This document shows positions 1 to 8,864 of a stretch of DNA of 64,000 nt, piece after piece (the first letter of the stretch is position 1; each line of letters begins with the position of its first letter). Source of the DNA: Paenibacillus sp. MMS18-CY102 (lineage in GTDB: Bacteria; Bacillota; Bacilli; Paenibacillales; Paenibacillaceae); assembly GCF_009789195.1 (NCBI RefSeq), contig NZ_WSTC01000008.1, positions 124,001 to 188,000 on the forward strand. The letters are read 5' to 3'. The position numbers were made by a program, and so were the translations under genes. A model generated the notes under the pieces. The model saw nothing but the letters and a program-made list of their open reading frames with translations. It was not told the DNA's origin and did not search any database.

Positions 1-372
1 ATTCCGAAGCTTATTATTCAGCCCATCGTTGAGAATGCCATCCTTCATGGGATTGGGAATAAGAAGGGGCCAGGCTGCGTTTCGCTGACGATAAAAGCGG
101 ACACAACAACAGCAAGCTGGCTCGTAAAAGTGAAGGATGATGGTCCGGGCATGGACGAAGAGACAGTCCTGAAGCTTATGCACGAGCATGATTTAGGTGG
201 CATTACGAATGCAAAGGGCAATGGAATGGCAATTGCGAACGTGAACAAGCGGCTGCAGCTTTACTATAAGGACCAATCGTTACACGGGCTTTCCATACGG
301 AGCAATTTAGGCGAAGGGACAGAAGTATCATTTTTAATTCCGGGAGATGAGAGCTGGCATGAAATACAATAA
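1..372 (+). CDS. Sensor histidine kinase, YesM type, C-terminal fragment
   Basis: The reading frame is open from base 1 and ends at TAA 370-372, giving the last 123 residues of a protein that begins outside the window. The fragment is an HATPase_c domain. An N-box (IVENAILHGI) lies near its start, followed by DDGPGM and then GNGMAIANVNKRL, which bind ATP and Mg. The N-box form and the absence of a separate His-kinase block are typical of the YesM/LytS (HPK7) group of membrane sensor kinases. The response regulator begins inside its 3' end, so the two are co-transcribed. The pair probably senses extracellular sugar and controls the transporter downstream. Confidence 0.9.
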   Translation: MPKLIIQPIVENAILHGIGNKKGPGCVSLTIKADTTTASWLVKVKDDGPGMDEETVLKLMHEHDLGGITNAKGNGMAIANVNKRLQLYYKDQSLHGLSIRSNLGEGTEVSFLIPGDESWHEIQ

Positions 373-1150
373 AACGATACTAATCGTGGATGATGAGCCG
401 AGAACACGCGAGGGTTTAAAAAAAACGTTAAGCACATGGGCAGCTAACCGTTATGAAATTGCAACAGCAGAAAACGGTGACGACGCATTAGCGATACTAT
501 CGGAGCGGCCTGTCCATCTTATGCTAACTGATATTCGTATGCCTGAGATGAATGGATTAAGCCTAATAAATGCCATTAAAGGGCAAGGGCGGGACCCGGT
601 TGTTATTTTGTTATCAGGCTATTCGGAATTTGAATATGCGCAGGAAGGCATTAAGCTAGGGGTCGTGAACTATTTGCTCAAGCCAATTACTAGAGCTAAG
701 CTCATCGAAGCGGTTGAACAAGCGTTGCGCATATGCGATAGCCGTGAGCGAATGGGGACGATGGAGAAAATCGTCGATCAGCAGTTGATGGAGGCGAAGC
801 TGCAAGATGTACGCATTCCACAGCCGATTCAAGACGCAATTCAATATGTCGAAGCGCGAGTACAATCGCATATTAGCTTGCGTGAGGTGGCAGACCATGT
901 CCATTTGAACGCCAGCTATTTTAGCTCATTATTCAAGGAGAAGATGGGCATGAACTTCAGCGAATTTCTAACGCGAAGCAAAATGCAAGCGGCCAAAAAG
1001 CTGCTTCTGTCCACGGCGATGCCGGTCGCGGCAATCGCAGAGGAAGTGGGCTACCAGTCGACCAAATATTTTATGACGCTCTTCAAAGAATACGAGGGCA
1101 TTACGCCAAGCCAATATCGCAAGGATATGCCGCAAGGCGATATCGTATGA
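359..1150 (+). CDS. Response regulator with AraC-type DNA-binding domain (YesN type)
   Basis: This 263-residue protein has a receiver domain in residues 5-120. The acidic pair is D11/D12, the phosphoacceptor is D58 in LMLTDIRMP, and the conserved Lys is K108 in YLLKPI. After a linker comes an AraC/XylS double helix-turn-helix (about 160-260) with the signature EEVGYQSTKYFMTLFKEYEG and a PSQYR end. The ATG at 359 follows GGGAGATGAG at 342-351; an ATG at 347 would add four residues. It overlaps the sensor kinase stop by 14 bases. It is the expected cytoplasmic partner of that kinase and likely activates the ABC transporter operon that follows. Confidence 0.93.
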   Translation: MKYNKTILIVDDEPRTREGLKKTLSTWAANRYEIATAENGDDALAILSERPVHLMLTDIRMPEMNGLSLINAIKGQGRDPVVILLSGYSEFEYAQEGIKLGVVNYLLKPITRAKLIEAVEQALRICDSRERMGTMEKIVDQQLMEAKLQDVRIPQPIQDAIQYVEARVQSHISLREVADHVHLNASYFSSLFKEKMGMNFSEFLTRSKMQAAKKLLLSTAMPVAAIAEEVGYQSTKYFMTLFKEYEGITPSQYRKDMPQGDIV

Positions 1151-1211
1151 GGAGTGGCTCCCTAAATATAGTGAACCTTTCCCTAAACGCCGTTACCTTA
1201 TGCGGACGCTA

Positions 1212-1225
1212 AGAAAGCGTTAACA
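1212..1225 (+). promoter_or_regulatory. Candidate cre (CcpA) site
   Basis: The bases AGAAAGCGTTAACA match the cre consensus TGWAANCGNTNWCA except at the first base. The site lies 46 bp before the start codon of the sugar-binding protein gene, where CcpA repression of a sugar transporter would be expected. This is a motif match only. Confidence 0.45.
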
Positions 1226-1270
1226 TTGGATATGTGAAGGAGAATGCAACGAACATTAGGGGGATGGATC

Positions 1271-2614
1271 ATGGTTAAAAAATCGCTATCAATCGTTATG
1301 GCGGCCACAATGGCTTCAGCTTTGGCGCTTGCAGGCTGCGGCAGCAGCAGCGACAGCAAGCCAGATACTAGCACGCCAGATGGAAGCGCTTCATCCAGTT
1401 CGGGCGAGAAAGTTACGATCAAGATGATGCATCTATGGCCATCTGGAAGCTCCAAGCAACAGAACATGATTGTGAACGACATTATTAACGAATACCAGAC
1501 GGCGAATCCGAACGTAACGATCAAACAAGAGATTTTGGAAAACGAGCAATACAAAAATAAGCTAAAAGTGCTATCCGCATCGAACGATCTGCCGGATGTT
1601 GGCATGACTTGGGCTGCTGGATTTCTTGAGCCGTATGTAAAAGGCCAGCTATTCGCACCGCTTGACGACACGCTAAACGACGGATTGAAAGATTCCTTCG
1701 TATCGGGCACAACCGACGCGTATGCGATCGACGGCAAGACGTATGCCCTTCCGCTAGAATTGAATATCACGCCAATTTACTATAACAAAGCCATTTTCAG
1801 CAAATATAGCTTGGAAGTTCCGCAAACCTATGAGCAATTCAAGCAGGCGGTTACTACGCTGCAAAACAATGGCGTTGCGCCAATCGCGCTTGGCAACAAG
1901 GATCGCTGGACGGGCTCGCTCTGGTACATGTATTTGGCTGACCGCCTTGGCGGGCAAGACACGCTGCGCAATGCAGTCGCTCGAACGGGATCGTTCGAAG
2001 ACCCGAGCCTTGTGCAAGCTGCGCAAGAAGTTCAGGATCTGGTGAAAGCGAAAGCGTTCAACAAAGGCTTCAACGGCTTGTCGAATGATGAAGGCAAATC
2101 CGAATTCATGAACGGCAAAGCAGCGATGTACATGATGGGCACGTGGGAGCTGCCGAACTTTACGACGAACGAGACGATTCCGCAAGAGTTCCGCGATAAT
2201 GTCGGGTTCTTCAAATTCCCGACAATCGAAGGCGGAAAAGGCAATATCGATAGTTGGGTAGGCGGTCCTGGCGTTGGGTTGTTCGTCGCCGAGAATTCGA
2301 AAGTGAAAGACGAAGCGAAGAAGTTCGTAAAGTTCTTTGTACAAAAATGGGGCGAGCAATCGGTCACGAAAGCTGGCGTCATTCCTGCTACGAAGGTAGA
2401 TACGTCGAAAGTTAATCTTCCGCAAATGTACATCGACATTTTGAATGAGCTTGGCAATGCGAGCAATATTACGTTGTTTGCAGACGTTCAAATGAGCCCG
2501 AGTGTTGCACAAGTCCATTTGAACATGATTCAAGCGTTGTTCGGTGATGAAGTATCGCCAGCTGATTTTGCGAAAAATCATGAGAAAGCATTAGCAGAAC
2601 AAGCAGGCAAATAA
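1271..2614 (+). CDS. Sugar ABC transporter substrate-binding lipoprotein
   Basis: This 447-residue extracellular solute-binding protein is of family 1 (MalE/UgpB type). A lipoprotein signal peptide ends in LALAGC with the lipidated Cys at position 23, followed by a Ser/Asp-rich tether. The mature part has the usual NDIINEYQTANP, DVGMTWAAGF and NGKAAMYMMGTWELPNF segments. The ATG at 1271 is preceded by AGGGGG at 1258-1263; an in-frame ATG at 1244 lacks a good ribosome binding site and would spoil the signal peptide. Two permease genes follow, but no ATPase gene is present, as is common where a shared MsmX-type ATPase serves several importers. The substrate is probably an oligosaccharide. Confidence 0.92.
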   Translation: MVKKSLSIVMAATMASALALAGCGSSSDSKPDTSTPDGSASSSSGEKVTIKMMHLWPSGSSKQQNMIVNDIINEYQTANPNVTIKQEILENEQYKNKLKVLSASNDLPDVGMTWAAGFLEPYVKGQLFAPLDDTLNDGLKDSFVSGTTDAYAIDGKTYALPLELNITPIYYNKAIFSKYSLEVPQTYEQFKQAVTTLQNNGVAPIALGNKDRWTGSLWYMYLADRLGGQDTLRNAVARTGSFEDPSLVQAAQEVQDLVKAKAFNKGFNGLSNDEGKSEFMNGKAAMYMMGTWELPNFTTNETIPQEFRDNVGFFKFPTIEGGKGNIDSWVGGPGVGLFVAENSKVKDEAKKFVKFFVQKWGEQSVTKAGVIPATKVDTSKVNLPQMYIDILNELGNASNITLFADVQMSPSVAQVHLNMIQALFGDEVSPADFAKNHEKALAEQAGK

Positions 2615-2636
2615 TCGATAAACAAGGGAACAGGGA

Positions 2637-2677
2637 GAAGGGCATATCCGCTTCATGCTGCGATATGCTCTTTTCTT
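2637..2677 (+). terminator. Intergenic stem-loop with T-run (attenuator)
   Basis: An inverted repeat built on GGGCATATC and GCGATATGCTC is followed by TTTTCTT. It lies between the binding-protein gene and the first permease gene. Such partial terminators commonly let the binding protein be made in excess over the permeases, and that role is inferred here. Confidence 0.55.
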
Positions 2678-2713
2678 ATACCCGAGTACGTCCTCAAGGA
2701 GTGTGAATGAACG

Positions 2714-3595
2714 ATGGATCGTGTCATGTCGAACAAAAAAATGATCGCGTTATATGTGCTGCCCGCTTTCATGCTCATCCTCGCGCTTATCTATGTGCCA
2801 ATCATCCTGACAGGCTATTACGGCCTAATGAAGTGGGATGGCATCGGAACGATGGAATTTATCGGGTTGGACAACTATAGCAGGCTCGTGCAGGATTCCG
2901 ATTTCTGGCAAAGCGCCTATCATTCCTTCTTGTTGGCATTGTTCTCGGCAGCCAGCTTGATCGGTTATCTAGCGATAGCGCTCGTATTATCGGGCCAAGT
3001 GAAGGGCGCGAATCTGCTTCGCAAAATATACTTAGTTCCGATGCTGCTATCCTCAGTTGCAATCGCACAGCTATGGCTGAAAATCTATCATCCAACTAGC
3101 GGCGTATTGAACAGCTTCCTAACCTCGATTGGCGGCAGTGGCTCAGTCGAATGGCTATCGAATACAAAAATCGTCCTGGCAGCCATTTTCATCCCAATTA
3201 TTTGGCAATATGCAGGCTTTTACATTCTGATTTACTATGCTGCACTCAAAAACATCCCGTCATCGCTCATTGAAGCGGCGCGGATCGATGGCGCTAACCC
3301 TTGGCAAATCGCATTCCGCGTCAAAATCCCTTTGATTTCCAATGTGGCTAAAGTAACGGTCGTCCTCGCGATTGTCGGTTCGCTCAAATACTTTGACCTG
3401 ATTTATGTTATGACCGACGGTGGCCCCAACGGTGCGAGTGAAGTAATGGCATCTTACATGTACCATCAAGCCTTCCGCAGCTTCGACTTCGGTTATGGCA
3501 GCGCAATTGGTTTCTTCCTGCTATTGATCTGTCTTGTTGTGACCTGGATGATCCGCAAATTAACTGCCTCAGGCGATGATATTCAATATTCATAA
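2714..3595 (+). CDS. Sugar ABC transporter permease, MalF/UgpA type
   Basis: This 293-residue protein has about six membrane helices. The cytoplasmic EAA loop, SSLIEAARIDGANPWQIAF, contacts the ATPase. The ATG at 2714 follows AAGGAG at 2696-2701. It forms the membrane channel with the next gene product and receives substrate from the upstream lipoprotein. Its length and topology are standard for the first permease of CUT1-family importers. Confidence 0.93.
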   Translation: MDRVMSNKKMIALYVLPAFMLILALIYVPIILTGYYGLMKWDGIGTMEFIGLDNYSRLVQDSDFWQSAYHSFLLALFSAASLIGYLAIALVLSGQVKGANLLRKIYLVPMLLSSVAIAQLWLKIYHPTSGVLNSFLTSIGGSGSVEWLSNTKIVLAAIFIPIIWQYAGFYILIYYAALKNIPSSLIEAARIDGANPWQIAFRVKIPLISNVAKVTVVLAIVGSLKYFDLIYVMTDGGPNGASEVMASYMYHQAFRSFDFGYGSAIGFFLLLICLVVTWMIRKLTASGDDIQYS

Positions 3596-3633
3596 CGTTG
3601 GATTTACGTATATTCGGAAGAAGGAGGGAGCCC

Positions 3634-4518
3634 ATGATGGAACCGACCATTCTAGCTCCACGCAAATTTGCACGCCTTACGACGCATCCGTGGTGGCGCG
3701 GCACAGGGATGATGGTGTTGTATGCCATTCTTGCGATCATCGCGATTATTCAAGTATTTCCGTTGATATGGCTGCTGTTTTTCTCGCTTAAAGATAATCA
3801 AGAAGTATTCAATCTATCGCCATTCGCGCTTCCAACACATCCCAAATGGGAGAACTACACCAAAGTATGGACGGAAGGCAACATTAGCCGTTACTTCTTG
3901 AACAGCGTTTGGTATACGGCGGCAGCTGTATTATTAACGGTATTGCTTGCAAGCCTTGTCACGTTCGCTCTTACACGAATGAAATGGAAGCTGAAAGGGA
4001 CAGTCCTTGGGCTATTTATGGTCGGGCTTATGATTCCAGTGCATTCGACGCTTATTCCTTTATTCCAAATGTTCATGAAAGTGAACCTGACCGACCATCC
4101 TTTGTCGATTATTTTGACATATACGGCGTTCAATTTGCCGCTTACGATCATGATATTGTTAGGATTCTACCAGTCATTGCCGCGGGAGGTAGAGGAGGCA
4201 GCCGTAATGGATGGCTGCTCGGTCAACCGGATTTTCGCCCAAATCGTCCTTCCGATGACCTCTTCAGTCGTAGCTACGACTGTCATCATTAACATGATCT
4301 ACAATTGGAACGAATTCGTTTTTATTAACACGTTTATTAGCTCTGATCACCTCAAAACGCTGACGGTTGGCATCCAGAACTTTATTGGCCAGTATACGAC
4401 AGATTGGGGCGCGATCGGCGCAACGTTGATGATCAGCATTTTGCCCATTCTCATTGCGTTTTTTGTCTTGAGCAACCGGATCGTAGAAGGCATTACGGCG
4501 GGTTCGGTTAAAGGTTAA
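3634..4518 (+). CDS. Sugar ABC transporter permease, MalG/UgpE type
   Basis: This 294-residue membrane protein has six predicted helices and an EAA loop (REVEEAAVMDGCSVNRIF). The ATG at 3634 is preceded by AAGGAGGGAG at 3621-3630; the open frame extends to a TTG at 3598 that has no useful ribosome binding site. It is the second half of the CUT1 permease heterodimer. It is the last gene of the operon, and no sugar hydrolase follows that would reveal the substrate. Confidence 0.93.
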   Translation: MMEPTILAPRKFARLTTHPWWRGTGMMVLYAILAIIAIIQVFPLIWLLFFSLKDNQEVFNLSPFALPTHPKWENYTKVWTEGNISRYFLNSVWYTAAAVLLTVLLASLVTFALTRMKWKLKGTVLGLFMVGLMIPVHSTLIPLFQMFMKVNLTDHPLSIILTYTAFNLPLTIMILLGFYQSLPREVEEAAVMDGCSVNRIFAQIVLPMTSSVVATTVIINMIYNWNEFVFINTFISSDHLKTLTVGIQNFIGQYTTDWGAIGATLMISILPILIAFFVLSNRIVEGITAGSVKG

Positions 4519-4538
4519 TCATATCTTATGAATGCAAT

Positions 4539-4567
4539 AACCTTTCGTATGCTAGTTTCATATACTA
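4539..4567 (+). promoter_or_regulatory. Candidate sigma-K promoter
   Basis: AACC at 4539-4542 and CATATACTA at 4559-4567 are separated by 16 bases. This matches the known sigma-K pattern (an AC-containing -35, and CATAnnnTA at -10). It lies 25 bp before the next start codon and suggests late mother-cell expression during sporulation. Confidence 0.5.
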
Positions 4568-4591
4568 GTAGAAAACAAAGAAGGTGATGGC

Positions 4592-5056
4592 ATGACGATT
4601 CAGTTTTTAGACGGGAGACTATCTGTTTTTCGAAATGACAGTGCGGGAACGGATCTATTGACAGATACGCCACTGTTAATCGGGGATGTTGGTTTACAGA
4701 CAGGAGCGGCCGCATTACTAGGCAACGTAGGTGATGTACGCGTTGCACTGACTGGAACAGTAGGCATATTTACAGAAGGCACAGGTGCAGAAATTATTTT
4801 AACGGTTGAACGTAATGGCACGGATTCCGCTGGGTCGGGTGTTTTGATTCTTACGGAATCATTTTTCACGAATGGGTTAAGTTCGGTTGTCCCTATTAGC
4901 GTATCAGCTGGTGACTTTCCAACCGCTTCTGAAGTCGCTGCTGGAGAAATTCGATATACGTTATTCATTGCAGCTATCATATCTGAAGGTTCAATCCTCC
5001 TGTCGGGACCTGTCGTTTTTAATGGGACAGCATTTGCAGGTACAACAACGTCGTAG
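4592..5056 (+). CDS. Hypothetical protein, possible spore-surface protein
   Basis: This 154-residue protein has no signal peptide, no Cys, and is rich in Gly, Thr, Ser, Val and Ile with alternating polar and hydrophobic residues, which suggests a beta-sandwich. The ATG at 4592 follows AAGGTGATGG. I do not recognise a named family; the composition resembles exosporium or spore-crust beta-jelly-roll proteins. The sigma-K-like promoter just upstream and the terminator just downstream make it a single-gene unit. A spore coat or exosporium role is inferred from composition and promoter only. Confidence 0.6.
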   Translation: MTIQFLDGRLSVFRNDSAGTDLLTDTPLLIGDVGLQTGAAALLGNVGDVRVALTGTVGIFTEGTGAEIILTVERNGTDSAGSGVLILTESFFTNGLSSVVPISVSAGDFPTASEVAAGEIRYTLFIAAIISEGSILLSGPVVFNGTAFAGTTTS

Positions 5057-5070
5057 TGCAATATGGTGTT

Positions 5071-5103
5071 AAAGCCCGTCGCATGTTGCCGACGGGCTTT
5101 TTC
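5071..5103 (+). terminator. Rho-independent terminator
   Basis: The arms AAAGCCCGTCG and CGACGGGCTTT form a perfect stem, followed by more Ts. It ends the gene at 4592-5056. Confidence 0.85.
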
Positions 5104-5296
5104 GGGTGCGAAGTTAAACCAGTCGGAATTAATGAATAGTCACGCCAAGCGAGCGATAAACACCTGTCAAAATAAAGCCTGGAAGAATAAGTTGCATAAT
5201 GAATGATTTCGGTATCTTCAGATGAAATATATCTTAAATAGGGAGTAGATGCAGGCTTGCTGGGGTAATAAGTAAGGGGAGTAAGTTTGGTAAACG

Positions 5297-5431
5297 ATGG
5301 TCGTTACAAAGAAAACTGCTTCAGAGGTGTATGTTACCTATCATAGTGGACCAGATAATTTAGATTTTGAAGATAAGGCGCTTGCAGACGTTGCCGCTAA
5401 TAAGAATCTTTGGCTATTGAAATTTGAATAA
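5297..5431 (+). CDS. Small hypothetical ORF (44 aa)
   Basis: This short ORF starts with ATG and encodes MVVTKKTASEVYVTYHSGPD followed by an acidic stretch and ends in LLKFE. An in-frame stop lies two codons before the ATG, so it cannot be longer. AAGGGGAG at 5273-5280 is rather far upstream for a ribosome binding site. The composition is protein-like, but no family is recognised. Confidence 0.35.
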   Translation: MVVTKKTASEVYVTYHSGPDNLDFEDKALADVAANKNLWLLKFE

Positions 5432-5456
5432 AACATTTCGTTGATTGGGAGAACTC

Positions 5457-5972
5457 GTGTCTAAAAAACTTATCCTTAGTCTTGTCTCAGTAATATTGGT
5501 CGTGGCTATTGTCGTCACTTACTTTATCAGTTTCAACCATGAGATTCATGTATCTGCCATTAGCGAGAAACCGTTAAACAGCAGCGATAAATGGATCGAG
5601 AGCATCCGAAACACGGTTCATGATCGAAGTAAGATGCTTGAAATTCACGACGTTAATCCACAATTGCTGAAGAATGATGGCGAGTATAAGTTGATTACAG
5701 TTACATTCGAAATTGATAATCAGCATATCCGCTCAATGAATAACGTGCGATTTGATTTTGAGCCATCTGAGAATATAAAAAGTAATATTGTTGTTTTCGC
5801 GGATGAGCCAGTAGCGAGGGATATCGAACGCCGAAGCCGGGGAATGATTGAGTTGTGTGTTTTAGTCAAGACATCGAACTTGAACGCAAACATTGATCCA
5901 AAACAATTGTTAAAAGACAGTGTCGCCGTTATTAAATGGGGCACATCGGGCAAAAAAGCGATAACGTTTTAA
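5457..5972 (+). CDS. Hypothetical membrane-anchored protein
   Basis: This protein of about 171 residues has one N-terminal membrane helix (LILSLVSVILVVAIVVTYFI) and an extracytoplasmic domain with alternating charged and hydrophobic strands. The start is taken as GTG 5457 because GGGAG at 5447-5451 is correctly spaced; a TTG at 5445 would overlap that site. The helix may be a signal anchor, since no clear cleavage site or lipobox is seen. No family was recognised. A terminator follows, so it is probably transcribed alone or with the small ORF before it. Confidence 0.7.
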   Translation: MSKKLILSLVSVILVVAIVVTYFISFNHEIHVSAISEKPLNSSDKWIESIRNTVHDRSKMLEIHDVNPQLLKNDGEYKLITVTFEIDNQHIRSMNNVRFDFEPSENIKSNIVVFADEPVARDIERRSRGMIELCVLVKTSNLNANIDPKQLLKDSVAVIKWGTSGKKAITF

Positions 5973-5991
5973 TCAAATCAAATCCAAAGCG

Positions 5992-6026
5992 GCCTTAGTT
6001 CGATATGCTATCGGATTAAGGCTTTT
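5992..6026 (+). terminator. Rho-independent terminator
   Basis: The arms GCCTTA and TAAGGC flank an inner stem CGATA/TATCG and are followed by TTTT. It lies just after the stop at 5972. Confidence 0.65.
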
Positions 6027-6177
6027 AACAATTAGGAAAACAGCCTTTAATATGATTAACAAAGTGAGGGTCGTTAGACGCTTGTCTTTTGTTGTGTCCA
6101 CTCTTGAGATTTGGGCCTATTCCTACTATGATGTAAACAAATCCATTTCCGTTGAAGGAAGCAAAGGAGATTCGGCC

Positions 6178-6447
6178 ATGTGCAGAAACATCAAAACATT
6201 ATACAATTTTAGCCCGCCAGCGACCGAAGATGAGGTTCATGCAGCGGCGCTGCAATTTGTTCGCAAATTGTCGGGTTTCAACTCGCCGTCGAAAGCGAAT
6301 GAAGCCGCTTTTAATGAAGCGATAGAAGAGATTGCGGCTGTCGCACATAAGCTGTTAGGATCCTTAGTTACAAATGCAGAACCTCGCAATCGCGAGGTTG
6401 AGGCAGAGAAAGCGCGAATTCGTAATTTGCAACGTTTCGGAGAATAG
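6178..6447 (+). CDS. DUF2277 family protein
   Basis: This 89-residue protein starts MCRNIKTLYNFSPPATEDEV and contains ALQFVRKLSGFNSPSKANEA, both hallmarks of the DUF2277 family of short soluble proteins of unknown function. The ATG at 6178 follows AAAGGAGATT; the open frame extends upstream to 6052, but that part does not match the family. Family members are usually about 85-95 residues, so the gene is complete. It is probably a helical cytoplasmic protein; no function is claimed. Confidence 0.88.
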   Translation: MCRNIKTLYNFSPPATEDEVHAAALQFVRKLSGFNSPSKANEAAFNEAIEEIAAVAHKLLGSLVTNAEPRNREVEAEKARIRNLQRFGE

Positions 6448-6461
6448 ACACATTCCCTTAT

Positions 6462-6490
6462 TTGTCCGGCTATGTGAATGCTGGTATCAT
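6462..6490 (+). promoter_or_regulatory. Candidate sigma-A promoter for cgoX
   Basis: TTGTCC at 6462 and TATCAT at 6485 are separated by 17 bases. They lie about 50 bp before the oxidase start codon. Confidence 0.45.
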
Positions 6491-6540
6491 TATTAGTAGA
6501 GAATGATTGAGCCAGGTCACACAGATTGAGGTGGATAGGG

Positions 6541-7944
6541 ATGAAAACAATCGCGATTATTGGCGGGGGCATTACAGGCCTCGCGACCGCTTATTATTTA
6601 CAAAAACAGATCGACGAACGGAAGCTGGCAGCAACGATTGTGCTAATTGAAGCCAATGAACAGCTTGGCGGAAAAATTGCAACCTATCCGGTAGATCCTT
6701 TCATCATGGAAACCGGAGCTGATTCTATCGTCGCGCGCAAATCGAATATGGCTCCATTGCTGGAAGAGCTTGGCCTGCAGGACGAAATCGTCTATAACGC
6801 AACGGGGCGTTCATATATTCATGTCGATGGCGAGCTAAAACTCATTCCGGAGGAGGCCGTATTTGGCATTCCGCTAAGTTTGGAGTCGCTAGCAGGCAGT
6901 ACGCTTGTATCTGCTGAAGGCAAAGTCGAGGCCTTGCGGGACTTTTATACGCCGAATACGACATTTACGAAGGAAGACTCCATCGGGCATTTTCTAGAGA
7001 GTTTCTTAGGGAAGGAACTGGTCGAGAAGCAGATTGCTCCAGTGCTGTCCGGGGTGTATTCCGGGGAGCTGCATGGGCTGACGCTTGCCTCAACGCTTCC
7101 CTACTTGTTGGATTACAAGAATGAATACGGCAGCATCATTCAAGGGCTTGCAGCGAATCGGTCGAAGTTTAAGGGCAAGGGCGATAAGAAGTTTTATTCC
7201 TTCGCCAATGGGCTCTCATCACTTATCGATCGAATGGAAGAGCGAATGCCAGCTGTCGATATTCGAAAAGGGACGAAGGCGGAGCGAATCGTTAAAGGTG
7301 AGGGAACTGATTATTCGATTCAGCTTCAATCCGGTGAGGCCATTCAAGCAGACAGTATTGTGCTTAGCACCTTGCATCCAGTCGCGCAATCACTGCTGCA
7401 ATCGCCGGTGTTGGATCAACAATTCGACCAGCTTCGCAATAGCTCGCTTACTAGCGTCTATATTGCTTTTGACATTGATGATAATAAGCTTCCGCTGGAC
7501 GGAACAGGCTTTATTGCTGCCGAGAGCAGCTCATTATCTTGCAATGCATGCACCTGGACAAGCCGCAAGTGGGCACATACGTCGAACACAAGCCAACTGC
7601 TTGTTCGGCTGTTCTATAAGAGCACAAAGCCTATTTATAAGAAATTGCAGGACGGGACGGAACAAGACTGGTTACAGGCAGCATTGGCGGATGTAAAGGA
7701 TGCGATGGGCATCGTTGCGGAGCCGCTGCATTATGTCGTGACCAAATGGGACCATACGATGCCGAACTATCATATCCAGCATCATTCGGTTGTTCGGTCG
7801 CTTGAGACGAAATTGGCTGAGCAATACCCGCATGTTCGGCTGGCTGGGTGCTCGTATTACGGAGTTGGCATTCCAGACTGCGTTGCAAATGGCGAACAAA
7901 TCGCAACTGAGCTCGCCGACTGGGTAGCTAAGGATGGGCAATGA
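6541..7944 (+). CDS. cgoX: Coproporphyrinogen III / protoporphyrinogen oxidase (HemY/CgoX type)
   Basis: This 467-residue FAD-dependent oxidase oxidises coproporphyrinogen III to coproporphyrin III in the Gram-positive haem pathway. The N-terminal dinucleotide motif is IAIIGGGITGLATAYYL (residues 4-20), followed by the family segments ETGADSIVARK and PVLSGVYSGE and a C-terminal FAD-contact region near LAGCSYYGVGIPDCV. The ATG at 6541 follows GAGGTGGATAGGG. The length is typical (B. subtilis HemY is about 470 residues). It stands alone here, without hemE or hemH beside it, an arrangement unlike B. subtilis. Confidence 0.93.
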   Translation: MKTIAIIGGGITGLATAYYLQKQIDERKLAATIVLIEANEQLGGKIATYPVDPFIMETGADSIVARKSNMAPLLEELGLQDEIVYNATGRSYIHVDGELKLIPEEAVFGIPLSLESLAGSTLVSAEGKVEALRDFYTPNTTFTKEDSIGHFLESFLGKELVEKQIAPVLSGVYSGELHGLTLASTLPYLLDYKNEYGSIIQGLAANRSKFKGKGDKKFYSFANGLSSLIDRMEERMPAVDIRKGTKAERIVKGEGTDYSIQLQSGEAIQADSIVLSTLHPVAQSLLQSPVLDQQFDQLRNSSLTSVYIAFDIDDNKLPLDGTGFIAAESSSLSCNACTWTSRKWAHTSNTSQLLVRLFYKSTKPIYKKLQDGTEQDWLQAALADVKDAMGIVAEPLHYVVTKWDHTMPNYHIQHHSVVRSLETKLAEQYPHVRLAGCSYYGVGIPDCVANGEQIATELADWVAKDGQ

Positions 7945-8051
7945 GGGAAAGTACGACATTTTTCATTGATTAGTGTGGTGGAACGGCTGTCCATGCTAAC
8001 CGAATATCGGTTATAATAAGAAAATAGATCAAAGTAGAAAGTGGGAGCAAC

Positions 8052-8768
8052 ATGGGCCGTAAGTGGAATAATATTAAAGAGAAGAAAGCTTCGAAAGACG
8101 CCAATACAAGCCGGATTTATGCGAAGTTCGGTCTAGAAATTTATGTAGCAGCGAAGAAAGGCGAACCAAACCCTGAATCGAATGCTGCACTGAAATTTGT
8201 ACTTGAACGCGCCAAAACGTATAATGTGCCGAAAGCGATCATCGATCGTGCGATTGAGAAAGCCAAAGGCAGCTCGGACGAGCATTACGAGGAGCTTCGT
8301 TATGAGGGCTTCGGGCCGAGTGGCTCCATGATCATCGTTGACGCATTAACTAACAACGTGAACCGCACAGCTCCCGTCGTCCGCTCTGCTTTCAATAAGA
8401 GCGGCGGCAACATGGGTGTCAGCGGCTCTGTTTCGTATATGTTTGATGCAACTGCCGTAATTGGCGTAGAAAACAAATCACTCGACGAAGTAATGGAAAT
8501 TATGCTCGAAGCAGACGTAGACGTACGTGACATTCTCGAGGAAGAAGAGTCGATTATGGTCTATGCCGCGCCAGACCAGTTTAATGCCGTACAAGAAGCA
8601 TTCAAAAACGCAGGCATAACGGAATTCGTCGTAGCTGAAATTACGATGCTGCCACAAAACTATGTAACGCTGCCAGAAGATGCGATCGCTTCGTTCGAGA
8701 AGCTCATTGATGCATTGGAAGATCTCGAAGATGTTCAACAAGTGTACCATAACGTAGAATTCGAGTAA
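8052..8768 (+). CDS. yeeN: YebC/PmpR family protein, YeeN (YebC2) type
   Basis: This 238-residue protein begins [20 protein letters not shown], which marks the YeeN/YebC2 branch rather than the YebC branch that begins with AGHSKW. The three-domain YebC architecture is complete. Family members were long annotated as transcription regulators; recent work on YebC2 points to a role in rescuing ribosomes on difficult (proline-rich) sequences. It is cytoplasmic. The ATG is preceded by AAAGTGGGAG. Upstream, an AACCGA/TCGGTT dyad abuts TATAAT at 8012-8017, which may be a promoter with an operator. Confidence 0.92.
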   Translation: MGRKWNNIKEKKASKDANTSRIYAKFGLEIYVAAKKGEPNPESNAALKFVLERAKTYNVPKAIIDRAIEKAKGSSDEHYEELRYEGFGPSGSMIIVDALTNNVNRTAPVVRSAFNKSGGNMGVSGSVSYMFDATAVIGVENKSLDEVMEIMLEADVDVRDILEEEESIMVYAAPDQFNAVQEAFKNAGITEFVVAEITMLPQNYVTLPEDAIASFEKLIDALEDLEDVQQVYHNVEFE

Positions 8769-8792
8769 GGCTTGCTAGAATTCAAAATGAAG

Positions 8793-8822
8793 AACGGTCA
8801 CCTATGGGGTGACCGTTTTTTG
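8793..8822 (+). terminator. Rho-independent terminator
   Basis: The arms AACGGTCACC and GGTGACCGTT are followed by TTTTTTG. It ends the yeeN transcript and separates it from the convergent recombinase gene. Confidence 0.88.
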
Positions 8823-8864
8823 TTGTCATTTTTTTTGGTGAATCGCCAGTTATATGCCCGCTTA

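Noticed and set aside
1754-2581. Antisense ORF (275 codons) on the minus strand
   Set aside because: It is the shadow of the sugar-binding lipoprotein gene, which has a signal peptide and clear family motifs.
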